Source of the DNA: Vogesella indigofera
Lineage (GTDB): Bacteria; Pseudomonadota; Gammaproteobacteria; Burkholderiales; Chromobacteriaceae
NCBI RefSeq assembly: GCF_028548395.1
Contig: NZ_JAQQLA010000003.1
Location: forward strand, 682,001-746,000
Direction: 5' to 3'
Length of the DNA stretch: 64,000 nt
Shown here piece by piece: positions 54,986-63,665 of this stretch; the stretch's first letter is position 1, and each line of letters starts with the position of its first letter. A model generated the notes under the pieces. It saw only the letters and a list, made by a program, of their open reading frames with translations. It was not told the origin of the DNA and made no database searches. The position numbers and the translations under genes are program-made.

Positions 54986-55621
54986 ATGACCGTTACCCGC
55001 ATCTGCCTGGTTCGTCACGGCGAAACCGACTGGAACGCCGAACGGCGCCTGCAAGGCCAGCTGGATATCCCGCTGAACGACAACGGCCGGCAGCAGGCTA
55101 CCCGCCTCGCCGCCGCCCTCAAGCAGGCCGCCCACCCGTTTGCCGCGCTGTACAGCAGCGACCTGCAACGCGCCGCCAGCACCGCGGCGCCGATCGCGCA
55201 GCAGCTGGGGCTGGCGGTGTCCGCCCTGCCGGAGCTGCGTGAGCGCCACTTCGGCGCCTTGCAGGGCGTCACCCTCGATCAGGGGCCGAGCCAGCAGCCG
55301 CACGCCTGGCACGGCTACAGCCAGCGCGAACCGGCGCACGACCTGGGCGGCGGCGAAAGCCTGCTGGCGTTCTCCGCGCGCGTGCACCACGCGCTGGCAC
55401 GGCTGGCGGCGGAACACCACGGCCAGAGCATCCTGCTGGTCTCCCACGGCGGGGTGCTGGACATGGCCTACCGCCTGGCCAGCGGCCAGCCGCTGACGGC
55501 GCAGCGTGCGGTGCCGATCCCCAATGCCGCGCTCAACTGGCTGGGCGTCGATGCCGCGCAATGGTCTATCATCGAATGGGCCGACCAGCGCCATCTGGCA
55601 CAAACCCTGGACGAGCTGTAA
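54986..55621 (+). CDS. Histidine phosphatase family protein (phosphoglycerate-mutase-like)
   Basis: A 211-residue branch-1 histidine phosphatase. The catalytic RHGETDWN is at residues 10-17, LYSSDLQRA near 56, RERHFG near 84 and the second catalytic histidine in SHGGVLD near 153. This group includes GpmB and CobC-like phosphatases; substrate choice cannot be read. It is probably co-transcribed with the AEC transporter. Confidence 0.9.
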   Translation: MTVTRICLVRHGETDWNAERRLQGQLDIPLNDNGRQQATRLAAALKQAAHPFAALYSSDLQRAASTAAPIAQQLGLAVSALPELRERHFGALQGVTLDQGPSQQPHAWHGYSQREPAHDLGGGESLLAFSARVHHALARLAAEHHGQSILLVSHGGVLDMAYRLASGQPLTAQRAVPIPNAALNWLGVDAAQWSIIEWADQRHLAQTLDEL

Positions 55622-55667
55622 GAAAACCGCCTCCGGCGCGACTATCAGCCAGTGCTCAAGAAGTCCC

Positions 55668-55682
55668 CAAGGTTGGCCGCAA
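55668..55682 (-). repeat. Dispersed motif overlapping the msrB ribosome-binding site
   Basis: CAAGGTTGGCCGCAA runs directly into AGGAG of msrB, giving GCAAAGGAG, the same geometry as at nasA. Confidence 0.82.
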
Positions 55683-55694
55683 AGGAGATTCATC

Positions 55695-56105
55695 ATGCCC
55701 GACAAGCTTTTCAAGACCCCGGCCGAATGGCGCGCCATCCTCACGCCGGAACAATACTATGTCACCCGCGAGGCCGGCACCGAGCGCCCGTTCAGCGGTG
55801 ATTACTACCTGCACAGCCAGGTCGGCAATTACCACTGCGTGTGCTGCGACGCTTTGCTGTTCGAATCCACCACCAAATTCGACGCCGGCTGCGGCTGGCC
55901 CAGCTTCTGGGAAGAAGCCGTCAAGGGCAGCATCCGCCGCATCCGCGACACCAGCCACGGCATGACCCGCACCGAAGTGCGCTGCAACCGCTGCGACGCC
56001 CACCTAGGCCATGTCTTCGATGACGGCCCGCCCCCCAGCGGCGAGCGCTTCTGCATCAATTCCGTGTCGCTGTACTTCATCGCCAACGAGCAGGCCGAAC
56101 TGTAG
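55695..56105 (+). CDS. msrB: Peptide-methionine (R)-S-oxide reductase
   Basis: A 136-residue repair enzyme that reduces methionine-R-sulfoxide in proteins. Zinc cysteine pairs are C48/C51 and C97/C100, and the catalytic cysteine is C120 in [17 protein letters not shown] near residue 66 is the MsrB signature. AAGGAG precedes the ATG at 55695. It is not fused to MsrA. Confidence 0.95.
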   Translation: MPDKLFKTPAEWRAILTPEQYYVTREAGTERPFSGDYYLHSQVGNYHCVCCDALLFESTTKFDAGCGWPSFWEEAVKGSIRRIRDTSHGMTRTEVRCNRCDAHLGHVFDDGPPPSGERFCINSVSLYFIANEQAEL

Positions 56106-56444
56106 CAACGCAGGGATAGTGCCAGCGCGAAGCGGAGATAATGAAATGCCGCAAATGGCGCACGCGTCATTTCTCCGCACCGAGCCCTAGCCAACACATC
56201 AAGACCATGGTTTGTTGCGCCTGACGCCGATTCGGTAAGGCATCGCGGCCAGCCCGCCGCGGTCCCTTCCCCATGTTGAATACCCTTGAACAGGCCCGTG
56301 CAACGATGACTGCGCACCGTGAAGGCCCATGGGCAGCGATTCAGCGCCTGCACCGGCGCTACGCACCAGGGAAAGCGGCTTTGCACGCCGAATCCGGTTC
56401 ATGCAACAAGGCCGGCCGGGCTCAGGCTGCGCCGCGATCGCGCC
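56106..56444. other. 339-base unexplained gap between msrB and hflX
   Basis: An imperfect inverted repeat (GCGGAGATAATGA at 56133 onward against TCATTTCTCCGC ending at 56179) lies just after msrB but lacks a T run. Between about 56200 and 56400 the minus strand has an open frame of about 67 codons ending RIGVRRNKPWS, with no Shine-Dalgarno. I cannot name it. It could be a relic of a mobile element or a structured RNA; neither is supported further. Confidence 0.45.
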
Positions 56445-57833
56445 TCAGACTTCCCAGTATTCCTTTTCCCTGCCCTGCACGCCCGGATTGAGCTGCTCGC
56501 GCAGACTGCGCAGTTTTTCCGGTTCGCCACGCACGCGGAACCAGCTGCCGTCTTCCTCGGCACGCTCTTCCAGCACCTGGCAATGGCTGTAGATGTCACC
56601 GCGCAGCTGTTGCGCCGACCACGGCAGCAGCAGCTCGTCTTCCACCAGATCCTGCTGGAAGAAGGAAACGATGGTCGCGTGCAGGCTGGCCACCTCCTCC
56701 GGACGACGCGCACTCATCACCACGCAGCCCGGATAGCGCTGCTGCAGTTCGGTAGTCCAGGCAGCCTGCTCGGCTTCATCTCCGACATGGTCGATCTTGT
56801 TGAACACGCGAATGCGCGGCACCTCGTCGGCACCGATTTCCTGCAGCACTTCGTCGGTCACCTCCAGCTGGCGCAGGAAACCGGGATCACTGGCATCAAT
56901 CACGTGCAGCAACAGTGCCGCATCCAGCGCTTCTTCCAGCGTCGACTTGAAAGAGGCCACCAGTCCGTGAGGCAGGTTCTTGATGAAGCCGACGGTATCG
57001 CTGACCAGCACGCGTGGCACGCTTTCCGGGTAGAGGGCACGCACCGTGGTGTCCAGCGTGGCGAACAGCTTGTTGGCCACCAGCACCTCGCTACCGGTCA
57101 GCGCCCGCATCAGCGTGGACTTGCCGGCATTGGTATAGCCCACCAGCGACACGCCGCCCAAGCCCAGACCCTGACGTTCCAGACGGCGTGCGCGCTGGGT
57201 CTTGCGCTCCAGCTCCATGGCGATGATTTCGCGTTGCAGCTCGGCGATGCGGTCTCGCACCTTGCGACGGTCCAGCTCGGTATGCGATTCACCGGCACCA
57301 CGCCCACCCATGCCGCTACGCTGCCGGCCTTGCGGACCGGCCAGCTTGGCCGCTTCGCGCAGGCGCGGGGCCATGTAGCCGAGGCGGGCGATTTCCACCT
57401 GCGCACGTGCCGCGCGCGAGCGGGCATTGCGATGGAAAATCTCCAGAATGACCATGGTGCGGTCCATCACCGGGCACCCCACGGCCAGCTCCAGATTGCG
57501 TGCCTGCGACGGCGAGATTTCGTGATCCACCAGCAACACGTCGAACTCGACGGTATCGGACTCCAGCGCTGGCGAGCCGGCTTCCAGATCGCCGCTGCAG
57601 ACGCCGCGATTGACGAACGTGCTGACTTCTTCCAGCTTGCCCACGCCCAGATAGGCGGTGCGGTCGAAGCTGCTGCGCTTTTGCACAAAGGTCTGCACCA
57701 CCTGAAAACCCAGCGTCTTGGCCAGTTCGCTCAGTTCGGCGAGCGACGCCTCGAACTCGACATCACTGACATCCGGCAACTGGACCGATGCCACCAGGGC
57801 GTAGCGGGGCTTCTCTTTGACTTCTGTTTGCAT
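56445..57833 (-). CDS. hflX: Ribosome-associated GTPase HflX
   Basis: A 462-residue GTPase that splits stalled or heat-damaged ribosomes. The N-terminal HflX domain (YLGVGKLEEV, VDHEISPSQARNLE) is followed by RLGYMAPRLREAAKLAGPQG, then the G domain with GYTNAGKST near 228, DTVGFIKNLPH and NKIDHV. hfq, its usual upstream neighbour, is not present. The Shine-Dalgarno before the ATG at 57833 is weak. Confidence 0.95.
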   Translation of the reverse strand: MQTEVKEKPRYALVASVQLPDVSDVEFEASLAELSELAKTLGFQVVQTFVQKRSSFDRTAYLGVGKLEEVSTFVNRGVCSGDLEAGSPALESDTVEFDVLLVDHEISPSQARNLELAVGCPVMDRTMVILEIFHRNARSRAARAQVEIARLGYMAPRLREAAKLAGPQGRQRSGMGGRGAGESHTELDRRKVRDRIAELQREIIAMELERKTQRARRLERQGLGLGGVSLVGYTNAGKSTLMRALTGSEVLVANKLFATLDTTVRALYPESVPRVLVSDTVGFIKNLPHGLVASFKSTLEEALDAALLLHVIDASDPGFLRQLEVTDEVLQEIGADEVPRIRVFNKIDHVGDEAEQAAWTTELQQRYPGCVVMSARRPEEVASLHATIVSFFQQDLVEDELLLPWSAQQLRGDIYSHCQVLEERAEEDGSWFRVRGEPEKLRSLREQLNPGVQGREKEYWEV

Positions 57834-58234
57834 GTGCAGATTGCTTTAACTTGATGGCGAGCCCAGATAGTACTCACAAATGGCACCGTCCGTTGCCCGA
57901 ATGCGTGGCAGGCAATCGCTAGCCATCAAATCCGGACGCGCGTGGAGAGAGTCCCACTTGGCGCGCACAGGCTTCATAAGCCGACGCTGTTCCTTCATCA
58001 ATGACAATTTGGCAGCGCCGATGAGAATCGCCACCGAGACGAGAAGATGCAGTCATACCCCGCTCTTCTTTACCTGCCCATCGCCTTGCAACCCGAGCTG
58101 GCTTTGTCAGTGGCCCGTGCTTCGGCACCAGTGCGACATGGCGCAAGGTAAAGATATTCGCCAGAAAGGCCGCCAGAGGTTGACGCCACCGCTCATCGCG
58201 GCCGCCAGGTCATTGGCCGGCCACGGTCGGGGCG
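57834..58234. other. 401-base gap upstream of hflX without a convincing gene
   Basis: The minus strand has two short overlapping open frames (about 60 and 75 codons) that could be pieces of one decayed gene, but neither has a ribosome-binding site or recognisable motif. The hflX promoter should lie at the left edge. No dispersed motif is present. Confidence 0.5.
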
Positions 58235-58471
58235 CTACTTGCCGCGATACTCGATGCGCGCGGTCATTTCCTCGATCGCCAGCGCCAGTGCCTTGGCCGT
58301 ACCCGCCGCATCGCCGGCGACATCGGCGTAGTCGGTCCATTCGCCGTAACGCAGCTGCCAGCCACTCGCCGCGGCACCCTCTAGCCGCAGGATGTACTCC
58401 GGCACGGAGAACTGTTCGCCGGCCGCGGTGGTCAGCAGACGGTACTGCACCGCGTCGCCCCAGCCGTTCAT
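58235..58471 (-). CDS. Small hypothetical protein, 78 residues
   Basis: A short soluble protein with a beta-rich first half (AVQYRLLTTAAGEQFSVPEYILRLEG) and an amphipathic C-terminal helix (AAGTAKALALAIEEMTARIEY). GGAGGG precedes the ATG at 58471. No family is recognised. It is transcribed away from umuC, toward hflX. Confidence 0.65.
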   Translation of the reverse strand: MNGWGDAVQYRLLTTAAGEQFSVPEYILRLEGAAASGWQLRYGEWTDYADVAGDAAGTAKALALAIEEMTARIEYRGK

Positions 58472-58607
58472 GACCGGCCCTCCGCCGGAACGGGCGCCGT
58501 GCATGGCCGCCCGAAGAGATTAAAATGGTTCATCGGCCGATTCTAGCAAGCCGCCGCCGTGCCGGCTGCAGCGGTAGCGTGATGTCTGTTATGCCACGAT
58601 GCGAGCG

Positions 58608-59870
58608 CTAGCTGACCACCGGCAACTCGTCCCAGCAGGTGGTCCAGCGCGGCGAGCGTTGCGCCTGCCGCATCTGCCAGCCCGCGCTGACCGCTTCCGA
58701 CGCCAGTCGCAGCGTGCCGCTGCCATAGTGGCGGTTTACCTTATCCAGCGTTTGCAGCAAAGCGGCGCGCCGTGGATCGGTACTGACGGCAAACAGGTCC
58801 GGCTGCCGCGCCTGGGCGGCGCTTATGCCCAACAGCACCACGCCCGCCTTCTTGTAGCCATGGCCGGGCAGGTAGATCGCCTCCAGCCCGGCCAGTGCCG
58901 CCTTGACCAGCACAAAGGTGTCGGCGGCGGGGCCGGACAGCGGCACCACCGTCCAGCCGCGCTGCGGCGGCGCGTCGCCAAATGGGTTGCCACGGATACT
59001 GACGCCGACCAGCTGCGCCACGCTGCGCTGCTGGCGAAGTTTCTCGCCGACGCGGGTGGCGTGATGGGTGACCGCCGCCGCCAGCGTGGGCAGCTCGCTC
59101 ACCGCGCGCGCAAACGAGCGCGACGAGATCAGCTGCTGCCGTGGTGCGGCGATGTCGTCCAGCTCGAGACAGGACACCCCGTTCAGCTCGGCCACGGTAC
59201 GCTCCAGCACGATGCCGAAATGGCGCTGGATCAACTGCGGCGCGGCACGCTGCAAGTCCAGCGCGCTGTGGATACCGAGACGGGCGAGCTTGTCCGCGCT
59301 GCGCCGGCCCACGCCCCAGACCCGGCTTGCGGCCAACCTTGCCAGCAGCTTTTCCTGCCAGTCGCGCGCAAGCCAGTCCCAGGCGAACACGCCGTTGCAG
59401 CGCGGATGGGTCTTGGCCACGCTGTTGGCCAGCTTGGCCAGCGTCTTGCTGCGGCCTATGCCGACACAGGTAGGGATGCCGACGCGCTGCAACACGTCGG
59501 CGCGCAGGCCGGCCGCGTGGTGGCGCAGCTCGGGGATGCCGTCGAGAGTGATGAAGCTCTCGTCGATGGAGTAGATTTCCTGTTCGATGCCCCAGCGCGC
59601 CACCACCTGCATCATCCGTTGCGACATGTCGCCATATAGCGCGTAATTGCTGGAAAACACCGCCACACCGTGGCGGCGGCACTGTGCCGCGACCTGGTAG
59701 TACGGCAGGAAGGCGTCGATACCGAGTGCCTTGGCCTCGGCCGAGCGCGCGACGACGCAGCCGTCGTTATTGCTGAGCACAATGATGGGCTTGCCGGCCA
59801 GATCAGGACGGAACACCCGCTCGCACGAGGTGTAGAAGCTGTTGCCGTCGACCAGTGCAAAGGTACTCAT
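58608..59870 (-). CDS. umuC: DNA polymerase V catalytic subunit UmuC
   Basis: A 420-residue Y-family translesion polymerase. The palm begins [17 protein letters not shown] with metal-binding D8; the second acidic pair is in IYSIDESF near residue 101. The helix-hairpin-helix region ([18 protein letters not shown]) follows, then a little-finger domain. The start overlaps the umuD stop by four bases (ATGA). It extends stalled replication with processed UmuD. Confidence 0.94.
   Translation of the reverse strand: MSTFALVDGNSFYTSCERVFRPDLAGKPIIVLSNNDGCVVARSAEAKALGIDAFLPYYQVAAQCRRHGVAVFSSNYALYGDMSQRMMQVVARWGIEQEIYSIDESFITLDGIPELRHHAAGLRADVLQRVGIPTCVGIGRSKTLAKLANSVAKTHPRCNGVFAWDWLARDWQEKLLARLAASRVWGVGRRSADKLARLGIHSALDLQRAAPQLIQRHFGIVLERTVAELNGVSCLELDDIAAPRQQLISSRSFARAVSELPTLAAAVTHHATRVGEKLRQQRSVAQLVGVSIRGNPFGDAPPQRGWTVVPLSGPAADTFVLVKAALAGLEAIYLPGHGYKKAGVVLLGISAAQARQPDLFAVSTDPRRAALLQTLDKVNRHYGSGTLRLASEAVSAGWQMRQAQRSPRWTTCWDELPVVS
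59327..59341 (+). repeat. Dispersed motif copy inside umuC
   Basis: TTGCGGCCAACCTTG; on the gene strand it encodes Arg-Leu-Ala-Ala-Ser. Confidence 0.8.
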
Positions 59871-60289
59871 GTGAAGCGCTTCACGCAGGCGGTGACCACG
59901 CCCCAGATGCACAGCTCCTGCTCGCCGCCCAGCTCCAGCGGCGCATAGGCGGCATTCTCCGCCAGCAGCGCCACGCGGCCATCGCGGCGGTGCAGGCGTT
60001 TGACGGTGAACGCACCGTCGATGGCGGCCAGTACGATGTGGCCGTGCAGCGGCGGCAGGCCGCGATCGACCACCAGCAGATCACCATGATGGATGCCGGC
60101 ATCAGCCATGGAATCACCACTTACCCGCACCATGAACGAGGACGCCGCGTCACGGATCAGGTAACGGTTGAGATCCAGCAGGCTGTCCTTGTAGTCGTCG
60201 GCCGGCGACGGAAAACCGGCCGGCACGCTGACACCGAACAGCGGCACGCTCTGCGGCAACGGTGCCGCGACCGGTAGATAAAGCTGCAT
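59867..60289 (-). CDS. umuD: Translesion polymerase V protease subunit UmuD
   Basis: A 140-residue LexA-family self-cleaving protein. The scissile Ala24-Gly25 and the Ser60/Lys97 catalytic pair (GDSM and TVKRL) fall at exactly the E. coli UmuD positions. After RecA-triggered cleavage it joins UmuC. It heads the umuDC operon. I looked for a CTG-N10-CAG LexA box upstream and found none. Confidence 0.94.
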   Translation of the reverse strand: MQLYLPVAAPLPQSVPLFGVSVPAGFPSPADDYKDSLLDLNRYLIRDAASSFMVRVSGDSMADAGIHHGDLLVVDRGLPPLHGHIVLAAIDGAFTVKRLHRRDGRVALLAENAAYAPLELGGEQELCIWGVVTACVKRFT

Positions 60290-60597
60290 GCTGGCTCTCC
60301 ATAATCGATCTTTTGATTGTGTACGATTTCAAATAAACTGCAAAGCCTGCTGTTGCCGTGCGGCAAGCAGCCCCTCCCACTACCCATGGCCGGAGAGCGA
60401 GAGAACCGCCGCCGCAGACCGACATCGCGCCAGCCATCACGCTGCCGCACCCCGCCTGCGGCCAACCTTGTTCACTCCACCGGCCGCACAGCGCACCATG
60501 GTGGGCACTGCCCGCCCCTGCCGCCGCCAGCAGCCGCAACAACGCACCGCGTCAAAGCGCCTATAAATCAACTATCTAGCCCGCAACGGAGACAGGC
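60290..60597. other. 308-base divergent promoter region of umuD and a hypothetical gene
   Basis: The first 60 bases are AT-rich and should hold the umuD promoter. A stem-type repeat (TTGCCG..CGGCAA within 60345-60372) is present. A dispersed-motif copy is at 60456-60470. No canonical SOS box and no gene are seen. Confidence 0.55.
60456..60470 (+). repeat. Dispersed motif copy in the umuD upstream gap
   Basis: CTGCGGCCAACCTTG, single and non-coding; the last copy before 64 kb. Confidence 0.8.
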
Positions 60598-61272
60598 ATG
60601 AAGCCGGTTCGGCGCAAACAGTTCGTCAGCTTTGGCAGCGGCTCGTCGTGGCCGCACGCCACGCCGCCGCTTGCCAGCGCGCCGCCCTCTGTCGCCCTCA
60701 CCCGACCGCAACTGGGGGCGGAGTATCTGGCGTGGGCGCACTGGCTGGATGCGTTGCACAAACGCGCCAGCCTGGGCAACGAGGCCGATGCCTGGGCACT
60801 GGCGGAAGGCAAGCTGGCCTTCGTGCTGCGCCGCAGCCTGCTGCTGCGCGAAAAGGTCATGCTCGGCGGCAGCCTGTCACGGGCGGTGACCGAGGAAACC
60901 ACGGCGCTGGTGCAGGAACTGGAGCAGGTGATTGGCGAGCTGACCGGGCGCGAGATGGCGCCGGTAGACGACTGGCCGCTGCCCTACCGCCTCTACCGTC
61001 GCCAGGGCGAAGCCAGCAGGCAGAATGCCGCCCCCGCCGCCGGTTACGACCGCCGTCAGGGCAGCCGCCAGCGCAAGAACCTGCTGTCGGTGCAGGCCCA
61101 GCAGGACTGCCAGCAGGCAGTGGGTTGCCTGCGGCTGGCGCTGGAGATCCTGCATCGCCAGCCGCCACTGGCCAAGTCCGACGCCTGGCAGGCAGCCAAC
61201 CTCGGGCTGGCGCGGGTGATCGTGCTCGGCCACCTCAGCAGTCAGCCTAGTCACAAGCTGGCGAGTAGCTAA
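60598..61272 (+). CDS. Hypothetical protein, 224 residues
   Basis: Not recognised. The first 35 residues are Ser/Pro-rich and likely disordered (SFGSGSSWPHATPPLAS). The remainder is helical, with two blocks rich in Leu/Ala/Glu/Gln (LAWAHWLDALHKRASLGNEADAW and a C-terminal QQDCQQAVGCLRLALEIL). A basic linker GYDRRQGSRQRKN joins them. GGAG precedes the ATG. It lies just before ffs. Confidence 0.65.
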   Translation: MKPVRRKQFVSFGSGSSWPHATPPLASAPPSVALTRPQLGAEYLAWAHWLDALHKRASLGNEADAWALAEGKLAFVLRRSLLLREKVMLGGSLSRAVTEETTALVQELEQVIGELTGREMAPVDDWPLPYRLYRRQGEASRQNAAPAAGYDRRQGSRQRKNLLSVQAQQDCQQAVGCLRLALEILHRQPPLAKSDAWQAANLGLARVIVLGHLSSQPSHKLASS

Positions 61273-61381
61273 ACTGATATTCTGCAATGGCAGCAGTTCG
61301 GCAAACCCGCGCCCAAGCTTGCGCTGCCAGCAAACTCTCCTTGCCATTGAGAGGCTTTATCTGTAAAATGTCTTTCCTCAA

Positions 61382-61479
61382 TGGCGGGTCTCCCCGCATT
61401 GTGCGATGGTCAACCTGGTCAGGTCCGGAAGGAAGCAGCCACAGCCGTTTAGCGCAAGTGCCGGGGGTCGGGCTCGCCA
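61382..61479 (+). ncRNA. ffs: 4.5S RNA, small signal recognition particle RNA
   Basis: The conserved apical domain is evident: GGTCAGGTCCGGAAGGAAGC with the GGAA tetraloop and the asymmetric internal loop that binds Ffh, followed by AGCAGCC. The ends TGGCG and CGCCA pair to close the about 98-base hairpin. It binds Ffh and FtsY in co-translational membrane targeting. Confidence 0.95.
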
Positions 61480-61490
61480 CCCCAATTTAC

Positions 61491-61526
61491 CCCGTTGCCG
61501 ATAGCTCACTATCGGCAACGGGCGTT
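61491..61526 (+). terminator. ffs terminator
   Basis: CCCGTTGCCGATAG pairs perfectly with CTATCGGCAACGGG around CTCA; only CGTTT follows, so the T run is short. Confidence 0.75.
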
Positions 61527-61686
61527 TCGCATAAATTACACTGTCCTTTTTCTCGCAATCCTGCTATCATACTGATGCAAGTCAAATAAGGCTGGGCAAA
61601 GACTCGGCCATATGTTTTATTTTTTGCAAAAGTCACGCGGACACTACCCCGTCCATGATTAACAGAACTCATATGCGAGGAACGCC

Positions 61687-62013
61687 ATGAAATTGTTTGA
61701 TAAAATCCCCAATCCGCGCGAAATCCGCCGCAAGCTTGGCTTGAACCAACAGGAATTCTGGAGCCGCATCGGCGTGACCCAGTCCGGTGGTTCGCGCTAT
61801 GAAAGCGGTCGCAACATGCCAAAGCCGGTACGCGAATTGCTCCGTCTGGTGCATGTCGAGCAGATCGACCTGGCAAAAGTCCGTCGTGAAGACTTCGAGA
61901 TCGTTGAATATCTCAAGGAAACCCACCCGGACCTGTACAAGAGCCTGCGTAAAGCGGTTCGCGCCCGCCTTGACACCCAAGGCGAAGCAGAAGGCACCGT
62001 TGCCGAAGCCTGA
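61687..62013 (+). CDS. Xre-type helix-turn-helix regulator
   Basis: A 108-residue DNA-binding protein. The helix-turn-helix lies near residues 12-46 (IRRKLGLNQQEFWSRIGVTQSGGSRYESGR), followed by a helical segment LLRLVHVEQIDLAKV and a charged C-terminal tail. The targets are unknown. GAGGAAC precedes the ATG, and an extended -10-like TGCTATCAT occurs about 115 bases upstream. Confidence 0.85.
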   Translation: MKLFDKIPNPREIRRKLGLNQQEFWSRIGVTQSGGSRYESGRNMPKPVRELLRLVHVEQIDLAKVRREDFEIVEYLKETHPDLYKSLRKAVRARLDTQGEAEGTVAEA

Positions 62014-62034
62014 GCAAGCGGCTGACGCAACCAT

Positions 62035-62068
62035 AAAAAAACGCCCCGGTTCTCCGGGGCGTTTTTCG
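62035..62068. terminator. Bidirectional terminator between the Xre and Usp genes
   Basis: AAAAACGCCCCGG, loop TTCT, CCGGGGCGTTTTT, with A and T runs on either side. Confidence 0.92.
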
Positions 62069-62113
62069 TTGCCTGAAGCACGACAAGGTCGGCACTGCAG
62101 GCGGCAAACGTGA

Positions 62114-62563
62114 TCAATCTCCGGTATTGCGCACCAGCAGCACCGGCACATCGGCGATCTTCAGCACCCCTTCGGCGACACTTCCCAACAGCAGGTGCAT
62201 CAGGCCGCCAATGCCATGGGTGCCCATCACCAGCAGGTCCGCTCCCCACTTGCTGGCGTCGTCCATGATGACACTGGCGATACGATCACCCCAGCTTTCG
62301 ATGATGGCGGTTTCCGGCACCACACCCAGCGCCTCGGCGCGCGTCCGTGCCTGCGACAACACCTGTTCGCCCGCCTCACGAATCGAACCCTGCAACTCCG
62401 CGGCATCCAGAAACTCGGCTCCCCCCCAGCCAAACTGCGCCAGATCCACCACGTGCACCATCTTCACGGCAGCACCAACCTCCTTGGCCAGCTTGCACGC
62501 TTCAGCCAGGGCCAATGCCGATGTTTCGCTATCATCAACCGGCACAAAAATACGCTGATACAT
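62114..62563 (-). CDS. Universal stress protein, UspA family
   Basis: A 149-residue Usp domain. The start YQRIFVPVDDSETSALAL and the ATP-binding pattern MGTHGIGGLMHLLLGSVAEGVL (G-x2-G-x9-G-S) near residue 118 imply the nucleotide-binding subtype. GGGAGG precedes the ATG at 62563. It stands alone. Confidence 0.92.
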   Translation of the reverse strand: MYQRIFVPVDDSETSALALAEACKLAKEVGAAVKMVHVVDLAQFGWGGAEFLDAAELQGSIREAGEQVLSQARTRAEALGVVPETAIIESWGDRIASVIMDDASKWGADLLVMGTHGIGGLMHLLLGSVAEGVLKIADVPVLLVRNTGD

Positions 62564-62690
62564 GGTGACCTCCCGTCTCGACACACGATTGAATTGCTGT
62601 ATTCATACTAGATTACCGGCGCCGAGGAAAGTATTGATAAAGATTAACAGCGGGTGCAGTATGACAAAAACCCTCGCAACAGGTTAACGC

Positions 62691-63137
62691 ATGGCACGCC
62701 TCACCTTGCCGGAGATCGACAACCCGGTGTTCGACTGCCGGCTCGACATCCGCATCAGCGATATCAATTATGGCGGCCATCTGGGCAACGATGCCGCGTT
62801 GCGCTTCGCCCACGAGGTCCGGCTGCGGTTCCTGCAAAGTCTTGACTGCACCGAGATGGATGTTTACGGTGCCGGCATCATCATGAGCGACGCGGCGGTG
62901 ATCTACCGCAACGAGGCCTTCCATGGTGACACGCTGGCATTCAGCCTCGGCATCACCGACTTTAGCCGCTGCGGCTGCGATTTCATTTACCAAGCCCGAC
63001 GCATGAGCGACAATGCCGCAATACTGCATATCAAGACCGGCATTGTCTTCTTTGACTACCAGCAGCGGAAAGCAACCGCTGTACCAGCCGCCTTTGCCGC
63101 GCAATTCAGACTGAAACAAGAAGGAGTCGCGACATGA
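62691..63137 (+). CDS. Hotdog-fold acyl-CoA thioesterase (YbgC/4HBT type)
   Basis: A 148-residue single hotdog domain. RISDINYGGHLGNDAALRFAHEVR near residue 21 holds the catalytic-type Asp and the helix start. It hydrolyses acyl- or aroyl-CoA esters, substrate unknown. The stop overlaps the next start by four bases, so the following TerB-like protein is translationally coupled. Confidence 0.87.
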   Translation: MARLTLPEIDNPVFDCRLDIRISDINYGGHLGNDAALRFAHEVRLRFLQSLDCTEMDVYGAGIIMSDAAVIYRNEAFHGDTLAFSLGITDFSRCGCDFIYQARRMSDNAAILHIKTGIVFFDYQQRKATAVPAAFAAQFRLKQEGVAT

Positions 63138-63550
63138 AGAACTACCCCACGAACAGTCCGGAAGCCCTTGCCCGCATCCTTGCCATGTTCATGATTACCG
63201 ATGGCGAAATGGAAGCGCGCGAGATCGAATCCATGGAAAGCCTGAACGTCTATGAAATCATCGGCCTGTCGCGCAAGCGCTTCATTGAGGTACTGGCCAA
63301 GTACTGCGACGACGTCTCCGACGAAGCTGAAAACGACGGCACCATCCATCTGCTGTCGCCACAGCGCGTCAACGAGGTGCTGGACTTGATCACCGATCGC
63401 AGCAAGCGCCTGCTGTGCTGCGCCATCGCGCTGGACATCTGCAAGGCCGACAGCGCGATCAGCGACCCGGAAATGCTGCTGCTGCGCCACATGATGCAGC
63501 ACTGGCAGCTGTCGCTGGAAGACCTGGAAAACGAATTCATCCGCCAGTAA
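63134..63550 (+). CDS. TerB-like helical protein
   Basis: A 138-residue all-helical protein resembling the TerB/tellurite-resistance fold: LARILAMFMITDGEMEAREIESM near the start and RLLCCAIALDICKADSAISDPEMLLLRHMM in the second half, each with an acidic D.....E metal-type site. There are no other ter genes. The function is unknown. Confidence 0.8.
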   Translation: MKNYPTNSPEALARILAMFMITDGEMEAREIESMESLNVYEIIGLSRKRFIEVLAKYCDDVSDEAENDGTIHLLSPQRVNEVLDLITDRSKRLLCCAIALDICKADSAISDPEMLLLRHMMQHWQLSLEDLENEFIRQ

Positions 63551-63665
63551 CACCCTGGCGCGCCCTGTAGCTGAACCATAATCAGCGCAGGCACTGCTGC
63601 ACCGCAACGGCCACCCTGAGTGGCCGCTTTCGTTCGGCAACTACCATCCAACACGAGCCCATCAC

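Noticed and set aside
56200..56400. Group II intron fragment
   Set aside because: The open-frame ending brought mobile introns to mind, but no domain V hairpin or reverse-transcriptase motif can be found in the segment.
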